In this document: one piece after another, positions 16,142 to 24,583 of the stretch
Position numbering within the stretch: the first letter of the stretch is position 1
Layout of the letters: each line of letters begins with the position of its first letter
NCBI GenBank assembly: GCA_017161665.1
Contig: JADFCT010000007.1
Coordinates: 1 to 28,027 of the forward strand
DNA length: 28,027 nucleotides
Direction: 5' to 3'
From: Candidatus Sumerlaeota bacterium
GTDB taxonomy: Bacteria; Sumerlaeota; Sumerlaeia; JADFCT01
Notes under the pieces: model-generated
What the model was told of the DNA's origin: nothing
What the model saw: only the letters and a program-made list of their open reading frames with translations
Database searches by the model: none
Translations under genes and position numbers: made by a program

Positions 16142-18445
16142 ATGAGGCATGCCCTGCGCGTGACTGTTTTATCGGCAGTTTGGGTTCTGGCGGTTGTGCC
16201 GGTCGCAACGACAAGCGCGGCGACTGGCATGAAAGGAGTCTTCCCTGGAAAAACCTGGGAGCGCCTTGCGCCGGCAGAGGCCGGAATGGATGAGGAAACA
16301 CTCCGGGAGGTGGCCCGCTATCTCGGCGGACGCGGCTGTGTCGCCCGCTATGGGCGAATGGTCTATACCTGGGGCGATTGGGACCGACGGGGGGATGTGG
16401 CTTCGGCAGCCAAACCCTGGTACTCCACGCTCCTTTTCCAGGCGGTAGAAGACGATCTTCTGTCGTCGTTGGATGCCCGGGTGGCCGAGTTTGTGCCGGA
16501 ACTGAACGAAATCAACGCCGCGCTGGGACACAAGGACGCCGCTATCACCTTTCGACATCTGGCCAACCAGACCTCCTGCTATGGTATGGTCGAGGCGCCG
16601 GGAACGGCGTATGACTACAACGACTGGCAAATGGCGCTTTTCGTCGATACGTTGATCCAGAAGGTCTATGGTTCGACTCTGGAACAAGTGGACGATGCGG
16701 TCTTCCATCCCCGGCTGACCGATGTGATCGGCTGCGAGGACCAGCCGACCATGCTGGCCTTTGGTCTCCAGAACCGACCCGGCCGCGTGAGCGTGTCGCC
16801 GAGGGATTTCGCCCGACTCGGGCTTTTATATTTGAAGGATGGCCTTTGGGAAGGAAAGCAGGTTCTCAGCGTTGAGCATGTTCGTCAAGCCCTCCGCTCA
16901 CCCGTGCCGAACGCGATTCCTCGCGCCGGATCGAAGGCGGCTGAAATGATTAAGGGACAGCGTTCCATCGGCAGCCGCAGCATCCCCGACAACCAGACGG
17001 ATCATTACGGCAGTTACAGCTGGCTGTGGTGGATCAACGGCGTGGACCGGGACGGGAATCGTCGATGGCCTCATGCGCCGTCGGACACCTTTACGGCGCT
17101 GGGGCATCGAAACGGTATGCGCGGCATGGCCGTCTTGCCGGGGCCCGAAATCATTATGGCCTGGAACGACACCACCCTCGACAAACATCCCGAAGAGCCG
17201 CATCCCCTGGATCCCGCCTTGCGATTGCTCATGGAATCCGCCACCGACGCCCCCATGATCGGACAAGTGACAGTCCATCCCGACAATCCGCGTCATCTGG
17301 TCCGTCTGACGGCCGATGGGCAAGGGGCGCCCCTCTTTCTGTGTGGCCCGGGCGATCCTGAGGATTTCCTGTATCGCGGGGAACGGCAACCGGATGGAAA
17401 GCGACAGGGCGACCAGGATGCGATCCTGGACAGGATGAAGGGGACCGGGGCCAATTGCCTTTACGTACAGGCCATTCGCTCCCACGGGGGCGACGGCGAT
17501 AAAACCCATAATCCTTTCATCGACTCCAATCCTGAAAAAGGATTGGATGAAGACATACTCAATCAATGGGACGGATGGCTGACCCGCATGGATGAAGAAG
17601 GAATAATCGTGTTGTTCTTCATCTATGATGACAGCGCGCGCCTCTGGAATACCGGCGATCAGGTGAGTCCCCCGGAAGAGACCTTCATCGAGACACTCGT
17701 TGATCGACTGGAACATCACCGGAACCTGATCTGGTGCATCGCCGAGGAATATGAGGAAGCCTTATCGCCCAAACGCGTTCAACGCCTGGCAGCCCTTATC
17801 CGCCGTTCCGATGAACACAATCACGCCATCGCCGTTCATAAACTCAACGGCCTGGACTTTTCCGAACTGGCTGACGATCCGAATGTCGATCAATTTGCGG
17901 TCCAATATAATGAAGCGACAGCGGATGCCCTGCATGGGGGGATGGTCCAAGCCTGGACCGAGGCTCGTGGCCGCTACGGCGTCAACCTTTCGGAAGCCGC
18001 CGACCACGGTTTCGGTATTGAGGCCGTGCGCAAACACTGGGCCGCCGTCATGGCCGGAACCTGCGGCGTAATGGCCCTGAACTGGACATTCGACGCCCGC
18101 GACGCCCCGTCACGGGATGATTTGCTCGCTTGTGGCCGCCTGGTTCGATTTGTTGAATCGACCGATTTTCAGGACATGGCGCCTGCGGATGATTTGCGCC
18201 GCGGCGACACGAAACATGTTCTGGCCCGACCGGGACGGAGTTATATCCTATATACGGATGGCGGCGCAGCGCCGCTGGGCGTCCACGGGGCGCCATCCGG
18301 CGCTTATATCCTTAAATGGCATCAGGTGGACACGGGGCGGGAGGTTGTTCAAGGTCCCATCAAAGCCTCCACGAACCGTGACTTCCCGCGCCCTGAGGGT
18401 ATGACCGGCGCTGTGGCCGTCTGGATTCAGAAAGCGGATCAATAA
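16142..18445 (+). CDS. Secreted fusion: class C beta-lactamase-like serine hydrolase + apiosidase-like TIM barrel
   Basis: Exported 767-aa protein with a signal peptide (1-27, ending TTSAAT). Residues about 36-370 resemble serine hydrolases of the class C beta-lactamase/esterase fold: the SxxK motif is S88-A-A-K91, the second motif is YND at 159-161 where YxN is usual, and the third is seen as GHRNG (321-325). Residues about 376-680 resemble DUF4038/apiosidase-like TIM barrels (GAPLFLCGPGDPEDF, then GANCLYVQAI), with candidate catalytic glutamates E535/E536 in WCIAEE and E618 in VNLSEA. A final beta-rich part (about 682-764) resembles the putative collagen-binding domain that often follows such barrels. 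GGGAG precedes the ATG. The two catalytic modules suggest removal of an ester or amide decoration plus glycoside cleavage, but the reaction is inferred. Confidence 0.82.
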   Translation: MRHALRVTVLSAVWVLAVVPVATTSAATGMKGVFPGKTWERLAPAEAGMDEETLREVARYLGGRGCVARYGRMVYTWGDWDRRGDVASAAKPWYSTLLFQAVEDDLLSSLDARVAEFVPELNEINAALGHKDAAITFRHLANQTSCYGMVEAPGTAYDYNDWQMALFVDTLIQKVYGSTLEQVDDAVFHPRLTDVIGCEDQPTMLAFGLQNRPGRVSVSPRDFARLGLLYLKDGLWEGKQVLSVEHVRQALRSPVPNAIPRAGSKAAEMIKGQRSIGSRSIPDNQTDHYGSYSWLWWINGVDRDGNRRWPHAPSDTFTALGHRNGMRGMAVLPGPEIIMAWNDTTLDKHPEEPHPLDPALRLLMESATDAPMIGQVTVHPDNPRHLVRLTADGQGAPLFLCGPGDPEDFLYRGERQPDGKRQGDQDAILDRMKGTGANCLYVQAIRSHGGDGDKTHNPFIDSNPEKGLDEDILNQWDGWLTRMDEEGIIVLFFIYDDSARLWNTGDQVSPPEETFIETLVDRLEHHRNLIWCIAEEYEEALSPKRVQRLAALIRRSDEHNHAIAVHKLNGLDFSELADDPNVDQFAVQYNEATADALHGGMVQAWTEARGRYGVNLSEAADHGFGIEAVRKHWAAVMAGTCGVMALNWTFDARDAPSRDDLLACGRLVRFVESTDFQDMAPADDLRRGDTKHVLARPGRSYILYTDGGAAPLGVHGAPSGAYILKWHQVDTGREVVQGPIKASTNRDFPRPEGMTGAVAVWIQKADQ

Positions 18446-18560
18446 GCGGCGCGTTGTTTGAACGAACCGGACAGCCAGCAACGGACCTTCAACACCGGCG
18501 CCCCCATTGATTCCCATGAGTGGCAATGTCATTTCCTGATGCTCGGAAAGCGGTTTTATT

Positions 18561-20282
18561 ATGACATCCTCCCCATCTCCTCCGTCGTCCGATCAGGCAT
18601 GTCGCGCCGATGGCGACTTTAAGGAACCCGTCGTAATTTCCGTGGACCGGGAGGCGCGGGTTCTTGCCCCCTTACGCGCCCGGCTGCGAATCTCGATTCC
18701 GGCGTTAATGTTCTGCTTTTCTTTTGGCGTCGGCGTGGTGTGTTATCAGGCCTTTCTACTGCACAAACGGAACCTGGAGCGATACGGTAAACAATACATC
18801 GCGGCGCCGGTGACGGACAGTCCACGCCTACGACCGGAAAGGCCGGAGGACACAACACAACCTCCCACTCCCCCACCGGTTTTGGTTTTGAGTCCTCCTT
18901 TCCTTTCGCAAGAATATCCAACGGCTGAAGAATACGCACGATTTCTCTATGCGGCCGAACAGATTGAATCCTTTATGTTATTTGCTGTTCTCCTGGGCGC
19001 CACGCTCTCGGGAATGGCCGGGTATCTTTTGGCTCGAACCATCCTGATTCCCCTTCGATCGCTGACAGACGGACTGGAAGCCATTACGACCACGGGGCAA
19101 TGGGCGGGGTCCAGCGCGGTGGCTTCGGCCCCGCCGGAGATCGACCAACTGGGGCATAACTTCTCCCGCATGATTGATCACCTCAACGACTATGCCCGGC
19201 AACGGGATTCCCTGCTCATGGAGTGCTTTTCCGGCCCTCTGGTCCTGGTGGACGTTCAGGGCGCGGTGATATCCATGAACACAGCCGCTGAAAAATTCTT
19301 ATCTGCGGAAAAGTCCGAACTGATCGGCCAGTCTTTTGCAGATTGGCTGCGCCAGTTTGATTCCCAGGCGCCGCTGGCCGAAGCGATCACCAATGCGCGC
19401 ACTCTGGGGATCTTTCCATCGAACAAGGAAATGGAAGTCATGACACCTGTCAGTGGCATGGTTCCGATCCTTACGACTATCAATCCGCTGCATAAAAGTG
19501 AGCAACAACAGGTAGGCTATTCCATCAACTTTCGCCAGACCCGCAGTCTCCATCGAATTTATGAGCAGATTCAACAGGCCGACCGCCTGGCCGCCATCGG
19601 CACATTCGCCACCGGTCTGGCCCATGAAATCCGGAACCCCCTGGGATCGGTCAAAGGCATTGCGCAATTGTTGCGGGAGGAACTGTGCGATAACGAAAAG
19701 GCGAACGGCTATCTGGAAATCATTGTGCGGGAGGTCAATCGGCTGGACAAGGTCGTGCGCAGCGTCCTGAACTACGCCCAGCCCAGTCACAGCCCCCGCG
19801 AACGGGACAACCTGAACCGGCTGATGGATGAAGCGCTGGCGCTGGCCGTGTCGGAAAGCACCGAGATTGATCATCCGACCGCTTCGATTCCAAAAGACTA
19901 TTGCGAGAACCCTCAAGTCTGTGTGCAACCCGAAAAGATCATTCAGGCGTTGATCAATTTGATCCGCAATGCCCTGGAAGCCGTTCCACCAGACGGCGAA
20001 GTGATCCTGCGGACCCAATCCGGAACTGATGCGGACGGTCTGCCGTGTTATGAAGCGCAGGTGATCAATACAGGTGAGACCATTCCCCCGGAAACGTTGA
20101 TTCACATTTTTGAACCCTTCTTTTCCACAAAAGAAAGCGGGTCGGGGCTGGGGCTGGCCATCAGTTCCCAGATGGTGGCGGCCAGCGGCGGCCGTCTGAT
20201 GGTCGATTCTGAAGAGGGGCGCACCGTTTTCACGGTTCGCCTTCCCACCGCCGAACGAGGATGCGAAGACGCCAATCCGTGA
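18561..20282 (+). CDS. NtrB-like transmembrane PAS histidine kinase
   Basis: Inner-membrane kinase of 573 aa. Helices at about 45-66 and 137-158 flank a 70-residue periplasmic loop that is strikingly proline-rich (about 88-120). A HAMP-like linker (159-212) and PAS domain (about 216-325) follow. The HisKA H-box has H355 in GLAHEIRNPLGS, then an HATPase domain with N466/N470, FEPFFSTK (517-524) and G2 GSGLGLAIS (527-535). The G1 box reads NTG (503-505) where DxG is usual. The layout is that of NtrB/AtoS-type kinases that partner with sigma-54 activators, but no regulator is in the window. It lies between two secreted hydrolase genes on the same strand. The ribosome binding site is weak. Confidence 0.92.
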   Translation: MTSSPSPPSSDQACRADGDFKEPVVISVDREARVLAPLRARLRISIPALMFCFSFGVGVVCYQAFLLHKRNLERYGKQYIAAPVTDSPRLRPERPEDTTQPPTPPPVLVLSPPFLSQEYPTAEEYARFLYAAEQIESFMLFAVLLGATLSGMAGYLLARTILIPLRSLTDGLEAITTTGQWAGSSAVASAPPEIDQLGHNFSRMIDHLNDYARQRDSLLMECFSGPLVLVDVQGAVISMNTAAEKFLSAEKSELIGQSFADWLRQFDSQAPLAEAITNARTLGIFPSNKEMEVMTPVSGMVPILTTINPLHKSEQQQVGYSINFRQTRSLHRIYEQIQQADRLAAIGTFATGLAHEIRNPLGSVKGIAQLLREELCDNEKANGYLEIIVREVNRLDKVVRSVLNYAQPSHSPRERDNLNRLMDEALALAVSESTEIDHPTASIPKDYCENPQVCVQPEKIIQALINLIRNALEAVPPDGEVILRTQSGTDADGLPCYEAQVINTGETIPPETLIHIFEPFFSTKESGSGLGLAISSQMVAASGGRLMVDSEEGRTVFTVRLPTAERGCEDANP

Positions 20283-20360
20283 CCGATTGTGATCTGGCTT
20301 TTCGACATGAAACGCGCGGAGGAGGCGCGGGGCGTTCCGCGCTCTATTCTCAAAGGGAAC

Positions 20361-20366
20361 AGGAAG
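20361..20366 (+). promoter_or_regulatory. Ribosome binding site deciding the GH16 start
   Basis: AGGAAG lies 5 nt before the ATG at 20372. The longer in-frame start at 20261 would overlap the kinase gene and bury the signal peptide behind 37 extra charged residues. Confidence 0.6.
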
Positions 20367-20371
20367 TACTG

Positions 20372-21571
20372 ATGCCGATCCAGCAGGCGCCCATTCCACA
20401 TCAATCGACGGACCATTGCCGGCGGCGATTTGCGCGCTTGTGTTTTGCGATACTCATCGGAACCGGTTTCGCCGTGAGGGCGGCCTCGGGTCCCGGCCCC
20501 CTTCCGCCCCAGGCCCGCCAGGTCTTGAATGAAGACTGGTCTTCCGGGCGTCTGGCCCCGGATAAATGGTATCTTTTGCAGAAAAGATGGGGACAGGGCA
20601 ATCACGGAGTCGTTAAAGCGAATGTTCGCATTACCTCAGACCGCGTGAAGGGCAACGAGCAGAATGTGCTTGTCTGCGATGCCCACGGCGATCAATACCG
20701 AGGCCGAATCGCGGGATTTGGCGGCAAAACCCGAGTCGGCGGCGTGGTGGTCACGAAGGCCTTTTTCGCCTCCGGACGGTTTGAAGTGGTCATGAAGATC
20801 GGCGCCACTCGCGTCCATCCCGGCGGACCAGCCGATCCCAAACGCCCCTGTGGCGCCGTGCCGGCGGTCTGGACCTATGGTTATCGCTATGTCCATGTGG
20901 AGCCAAAGCGGATGGCGGATTTTACGGCGGACAATGCCCTCTATAACCCCCTGATGCGTGTTTATGATAGCGGGGCGAATGAATACTGGTCCGAGATTGA
21001 TTTCCCCGAATTTGGCAAAGCCGGTGATTTTGATCACGCCCTGTATAACACATTTTTGCAAAATCGTCACGACTCAAGAACTTTTGATGTATCCTTTGCC
21101 GTGGATGGGCAATACCACACCCTCACAACGGAATGGCGGACGGAACTGCGAGCGCTGCCGGGCGTGCGGGACGAACAGGTGATTGCGCAGGACGGGTTCT
21201 GGTGGATTCAGGACCCCTCGATTCCCTTCGACCAGTACGATGGCAATCCCCTTCGCCGCCTGGGTAAGGATCAGTATGCGGTGTGTCAGGGGAAAATCGC
21301 CCGGCATTGGATTGATGGCAAGGCTATTGGGGAGAACACAACGTATGTTCCGGCCATGGCGGCCCAGTTGAATCTGGGCGTCTGGTTGCCGGAATGGGGT
21401 GGCCCCGCGCCCTGGGAAACGGCCTCCGTTTCCTTCGCCTCAGTCAAGGTCTGGCAATATGACGATCCCGGCGATGTGCGTGGCATTCTTACGGAAGATA
21501 TTCCGGAAATGGACATGCCCTCCCAAGCGGCGGGGCCCCCTGAGAAAGCGGGGCCGTCGATCGTCCCTTGA
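20372..21571 (+). CDS. Secreted GH16-family glycoside hydrolase
   Basis: Exported 399-aa enzyme of the GH16 jelly-roll type, a family that cleaves beta-1,3/1,4-glucans and marine galactans. The signal peptide covers about 1-38 (CRRRFARLCFAILIG core, ending AVRAA). The catalytic ExDxxE motif is E208-I-D210-F-P-E213 in YWSEIDFPEF, and GRFEVVMKI plus AVPAVWTYG are the usual upstream strands. About 37 residues separate WTYG from the catalytic strand, longer than in most laminarinases. An aromatic run DGFWWIQD (274-281) may line the substrate cleft. The C-terminal tail after about 365 is Pro/Ala-rich and probably unstructured. The gene starts 89 bp after the NtrB-like kinase. The polysaccharide substrate cannot be fixed by eye. 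Confidence 0.85.
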   Translation: MPIQQAPIPHQSTDHCRRRFARLCFAILIGTGFAVRAASGPGPLPPQARQVLNEDWSSGRLAPDKWYLLQKRWGQGNHGVVKANVRITSDRVKGNEQNVLVCDAHGDQYRGRIAGFGGKTRVGGVVVTKAFFASGRFEVVMKIGATRVHPGGPADPKRPCGAVPAVWTYGYRYVHVEPKRMADFTADNALYNPLMRVYDSGANEYWSEIDFPEFGKAGDFDHALYNTFLQNRHDSRTFDVSFAVDGQYHTLTTEWRTELRALPGVRDEQVIAQDGFWWIQDPSIPFDQYDGNPLRRLGKDQYAVCQGKIARHWIDGKAIGENTTYVPAMAAQLNLGVWLPEWGGPAPWETASVSFASVKVWQYDDPGDVRGILTEDIPEMDMPSQAAGPPEKAGPSIVP

Positions 21572-21582
21572 CAAGGGTGGCC

Positions 21583-21605
21583 AAAGTCCCGATTCTGACT
21601 TTTTT
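21583..21605 (+). terminator. Weak possible terminator after the GH16 gene
   Basis: AAAGTC (21583-21588) pairs with GACTTT (21597-21602) around an 8-nt loop, running into a six-T tract. A second small hairpin (CCCTT/AAGGG, 21565-21577) overlaps the GH16 stop codon. The stems are short and AT-rich, so termination would be inefficient at best. Confidence 0.3.
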
Positions 21606-21662
21606 CGAGAGCCCCGGCGTTGGAATCCAGCCGCCGACTCCCCGCCAAGGAGATACAAATAG

Positions 21663-22751
21663 ATGATTTCAAAACGATCGCAAACCGTGGACGCTTCGGG
21701 AATTCGCAAGGTCTTTGACCTGGCGCAAAAGATTGAACGTCCGGTCAATCTCAGCATCGGTCAGCCCGACTTCGACGTGCCTGCGCCGGTCAAGGAAGCG
21801 GCCAAAAAGGCCATTGAGGACGGTTATAACAGTTATACGGTCACGCAAGGGATTGCGCCCCTTCACGAACGACTGCGCGCGGAGATGAAAAAACGCCATT
21901 ACGATCCCGAAGATATTCTGATCACTTCCGGCGTCTCCGGCGGCATTGTCCTGGCGCTGCTCGCATTGTGTGATGCCGGCGACGAAATTTTGATTCCGGA
22001 CCCGTACTTCGTCATGTACAAGCACCTGGCCAATCTCTTTGGCCTTGTGCCGCGATTCATCGACACCTATCCGGATTTCAAATTGCGCGCGGAAGCCATC
22101 GAACCACTCATCAACGAACGGACTAAAGTGATAGTTGTCAATTCGCCCGGCAACCCCACCGGCGTCACCACATCGGCCGACGAGATGAAGATGGTCGCGG
22201 AACTGGCCCGCAAACACGATCTGACGATTTTGTACGACGAGATTTACTCCTGCTTCCATTACGATGGCGCTCCATTGTCGATGACCGATTATTATGATCG
22301 GGTCGTCTTGCTGAATGGATTTTCCAAATCCCACGCCATGACCGGATGGCGCTTGGCCTATGCCATGGGGCCGAAGGAAATCATCCAAACCATGACCAAA
22401 CTGCAACAATACTCCTTCGTCTGCGCGCCCTCCATGGTTCAGTACGCCGGCCTGGCGGCCATGGATCTGCCCATGGATACAACCTTGGAAGCCTATCGGC
22501 GCAAACGCGACATCATCTACAACGGATTGAAGGACACGTTTAATGTGGTCAAACCGGATGGCGCTTTTTATATCTTCCCGGAAGCGCCCGGCGGCAAGGC
22601 GACGGATTTCGTCCTCAAGGCTGTCGAGAACAAGTGTCTGATTATCCCCGGCAATGTGTTCTCCGAAAGAGATACCCACTTCCGGATTTCTTTTGCGGCG
22701 GCGGACGACACGCTCCGCGAAGGCATCGAGATCCTCAACGGACTGGTTTGA
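21663..22751 (+). CDS. Class I/II PLP-dependent aminotransferase
   Basis: Cytoplasmic fold-type I aminotransferase of 362 aa, resembling bacterial aspartate/aromatic aminotransferases. Visible signatures are SIGQPDFDVP (31-40) at the N-terminus, NSPGNPTG (160-167), YDEIYS (191-196) and the PLP-lysine segment GFSKSHAMTGWR, with K222 as the Schiff-base lysine. FRISFA near the C-terminus supplies the usual carboxylate-binding arginine. It is slightly shorter than the typical 390 aa. AAGGAG lies 9 nt before the ATG. The exonuclease gene starts 2 bp after its stop, implying translational coupling. The amino acid substrate is not determinable. Confidence 0.92.
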   Translation: MISKRSQTVDASGIRKVFDLAQKIERPVNLSIGQPDFDVPAPVKEAAKKAIEDGYNSYTVTQGIAPLHERLRAEMKKRHYDPEDILITSGVSGGIVLALLALCDAGDEILIPDPYFVMYKHLANLFGLVPRFIDTYPDFKLRAEAIEPLINERTKVIVVNSPGNPTGVTTSADEMKMVAELARKHDLTILYDEIYSCFHYDGAPLSMTDYYDRVVLLNGFSKSHAMTGWRLAYAMGPKEIIQTMTKLQQYSFVCAPSMVQYAGLAAMDLPMDTTLEAYRRKRDIIYNGLKDTFNVVKPDGAFYIFPEAPGGKATDFVLKAVENKCLIIPGNVFSERDTHFRISFAAADDTLREGIEILNGLV

Positions 22752-22753
22752 CC

Positions 22754-23521
22754 ATGAATCTTCAGATCGACCGGCCCTTCGTGATCTTTGATCTGGAAAC
22801 GACAGGACTTCGCAAGCCGATCCGAGCCGTTCAGGTGGCGGCCATCCGGTATGAACCGGACGGATCGGTCCGGGAGTTTTGTGAACGGGTCGCGCCGGGC
22901 CAACTCATTGAACCCGGCGCGCTCCGTGTCCATGGCATCAGTGACGCTGTGGCCGCGATGGCGGCCTCCTTCGTGGAACAAATCGAGGAAATGACGGCCC
23001 TCTTCTCCGGAGCCGACTGGTGTGGTTTCAACATCATCAAGTATGATACGCCCATTCTCATGGGGGAATTTGAGCGAGCCGGTGTGACGCTCGATCGCTC
23101 GGGGGCCCGAACGGTGGACGTGATGCGCCTGTTCCATCATTTCTCAGCCGGTCGGCTCGGCGACGCCCATCAGCAATATTGCGGGGGATGTATTGAAAAC
23201 GCCCATGACGCCCTGGCTGACGCCCGGGCCACGGCGCGCATTCTTTTCGAAATGGTCGAACGCCACCAGTTGCCCCGCGACGTGGAAGGACTCAGCCACT
23301 TTCTCGAACGGGCCGCTGCGGCGAAGGCGGCCCGGACCGTTGACCGACGGTTTCAAAATCGCGCCGGGGAACTCATTGTGCTGTTCGGCAAACACCGCGG
23401 TCGCTCATTGAACGAGTTGGCGCGGACCAACCGTGACTACCTGGAGTGGATGTTGCGTTCCAATTTCCCAGACGATGTCAAACTCCAGATTCGTCGCGTG
23501 TTCAACGGGGGAAGCTGGTGA
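22754..23521 (+). CDS. DnaQ-like DEDDh 3'-5' exonuclease with FGKHRG tail
   Basis: Exonuclease of 255 aa in the DnaQ/RNase T superfamily. ExoI is FDLETTGL (D13, E15), ExoII includes CGFNIIKYD with D98, and ExoIII is AHDALADA with H151 and D156, so all DEDDh residues are present. After residue 205 a small extra domain carries VLFGKHRGRSLNEL and RDYLEWML, a motif set seen in DUF3820-like tails of some bacterial exonucleases. The frame opens further upstream inside the aminotransferase gene, but the ATG at 22754 directly precedes the exonuclease fold. Its stop abuts the stop of the convergent SWIM gene with no base between. It may act in proofreading, repair or RNA trimming; the substrate is unknown. 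Confidence 0.9.
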   Translation: MNLQIDRPFVIFDLETTGLRKPIRAVQVAAIRYEPDGSVREFCERVAPGQLIEPGALRVHGISDAVAAMAASFVEQIEEMTALFSGADWCGFNIIKYDTPILMGEFERAGVTLDRSGARTVDVMRLFHHFSAGRLGDAHQQYCGGCIENAHDALADARATARILFEMVERHQLPRDVEGLSHFLERAAAAKAARTVDRRFQNRAGELIVLFGKHRGRSLNELARTNRDYLEWMLRSNFPDDVKLQIRRVFNGGSW

Positions 23522-24571
23522 TCATTTTTCTTTGTCAGCGTCCCTCTGCAATTCGGCCAACGTAACGAGAGCGCCTTCCTGAAGTTTGAGCGGTCCTTTT
23601 GTTTTTTCCCAGCGGTATATGGTCGGCGATGTGACACCGAGGATGGCGGCGAAGACGGAAACGGGCATATCGAGTTCTTTTCGCAAACGGGCCACGGATG
23701 TCCCTGTCGGTTGGCTCAAGGGGGTAGAGGTTGCCTTCGGGCGGGCGGCGCGAGGGGAGGCTTTCCTCTTCGCCTGTCTTTTTTTGGAAGCGACCGACTT
23801 CCGGGGCGCCCGGCGGGTAGGCTTTTTTTCCTCGGCCTTTTTGATCGGAACCGGCTCGGAGGGGCTTTCCTCTTCGTCCAGTTCAACATCAAAAATCGCA
23901 CTGAGGGAATCCTCGGCAAGGGCATCCGCGCCGGCCTCCGTTGAGGAATCCGGCAACCGGATTTCGCTTTCGATGAGTTCGGCGGGATCCACACCCCGGA
24001 GAAGGAAGAGCAACTCGGGGTGGGAATCGAGTCTGGCCCCAACGCCATATAATGTGGCGGCCAGATGTTTGCACATATAGGCCCAGTCCGGACAGTCACA
24101 TTTCAAATCAATTTCCTCGGCCAGAGGGAACAGCCCCTCTTTCGCATCGGTCACCACCTGCATGACCTGATCAGACAAGCGCCCCTTGAGCAATTCGAGA
24201 ATCGAGCCAATCTGACCGGCGCACTTCTGTTTGATCGCTTCCCAGAGGGCGGGCTTGAGGGGTTTAATTTGAATAACAATCCTGTACAATTCAGAGCCGC
24301 TGACGATGGCGTGGATTTCCCCCGGCACAATTTCGAGATGGCACACCGAGCCATTGCGCACATAGCGGGTTCCCCGAGGCAGGCGATTGGAATAATCGGA
24401 GAAGGACTCGATATGTTTGCACCACCCTTTCCCCCAGAAACTGCGGGCAATGGTTCGGCCTTCCAAGACGACCGGTTGAATATCGATTCCCTGTTTTTTC
24501 AGTTTTTCCATCAACCGCCGCGCTTTGCCCCTCTGTTCGCGCACCGTCACATAGCGTCCAAAATATCCCAT
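23522..24571 (-). CDS. SWIM zinc-finger protein with H1-like linker and C-terminal helix-turn-helix
   Basis: Protein of 349 aa. An N-terminal region with SFWGKGWCKHIESFSDYSNR (44-63) is typical of the SWIM proteins encoded beside bacterial SNF2 helicases. The SWIM zinc motif is C158-D-C160 ... C167-K-H169. An acidic stretch (about 205-240) is followed by a Lys/Arg/Ala/Pro-rich segment (about 243-285) resembling histone H1-like tails. The C-terminus (about 293-345) is an XRE-like helix-turn-helix (LDMPVSVFAAILGVTSPTIYRWE). The zinc finger and helix-turn-helix both suggest DNA or protein binding. It starts 12 bp after the SNF2 gene stop, so the two form an operon. The basic linker plus helix-turn-helix is an unusual extension of this family. 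Confidence 0.88.
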   Translation of the reverse strand: MGYFGRYVTVREQRGKARRLMEKLKKQGIDIQPVVLEGRTIARSFWGKGWCKHIESFSDYSNRLPRGTRYVRNGSVCHLEIVPGEIHAIVSGSELYRIVIQIKPLKPALWEAIKQKCAGQIGSILELLKGRLSDQVMQVVTDAKEGLFPLAEEIDLKCDCPDWAYMCKHLAATLYGVGARLDSHPELLFLLRGVDPAELIESEIRLPDSSTEAGADALAEDSLSAIFDVELDEEESPSEPVPIKKAEEKKPTRRAPRKSVASKKRQAKRKASPRAARPKATSTPLSQPTGTSVARLRKELDMPVSVFAAILGVTSPTIYRWEKTKGPLKLQEGALVTLAELQRDADKEK

Positions 24572-24583
24572 TGCACCGTCTCC

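Noticed and set aside
18521..18536. Possible sigma-54 promoter (TGGCA) before the NtrB-like kinase
   Set aside because: The TGGCA half matches, but no GC dinucleotide lies at the required -12 spacing.
19299..20399. A 366-codon minus-strand open frame
   Set aside because: It is antisense to the NtrB-like kinase, where H, N and G boxes are all in the plus-strand frame. No domain is visible in the antisense product.
21669..22679. A 336-codon minus-strand open frame
   Set aside because: It is antisense to the aminotransferase, which carries the PLP lysine and family motifs.
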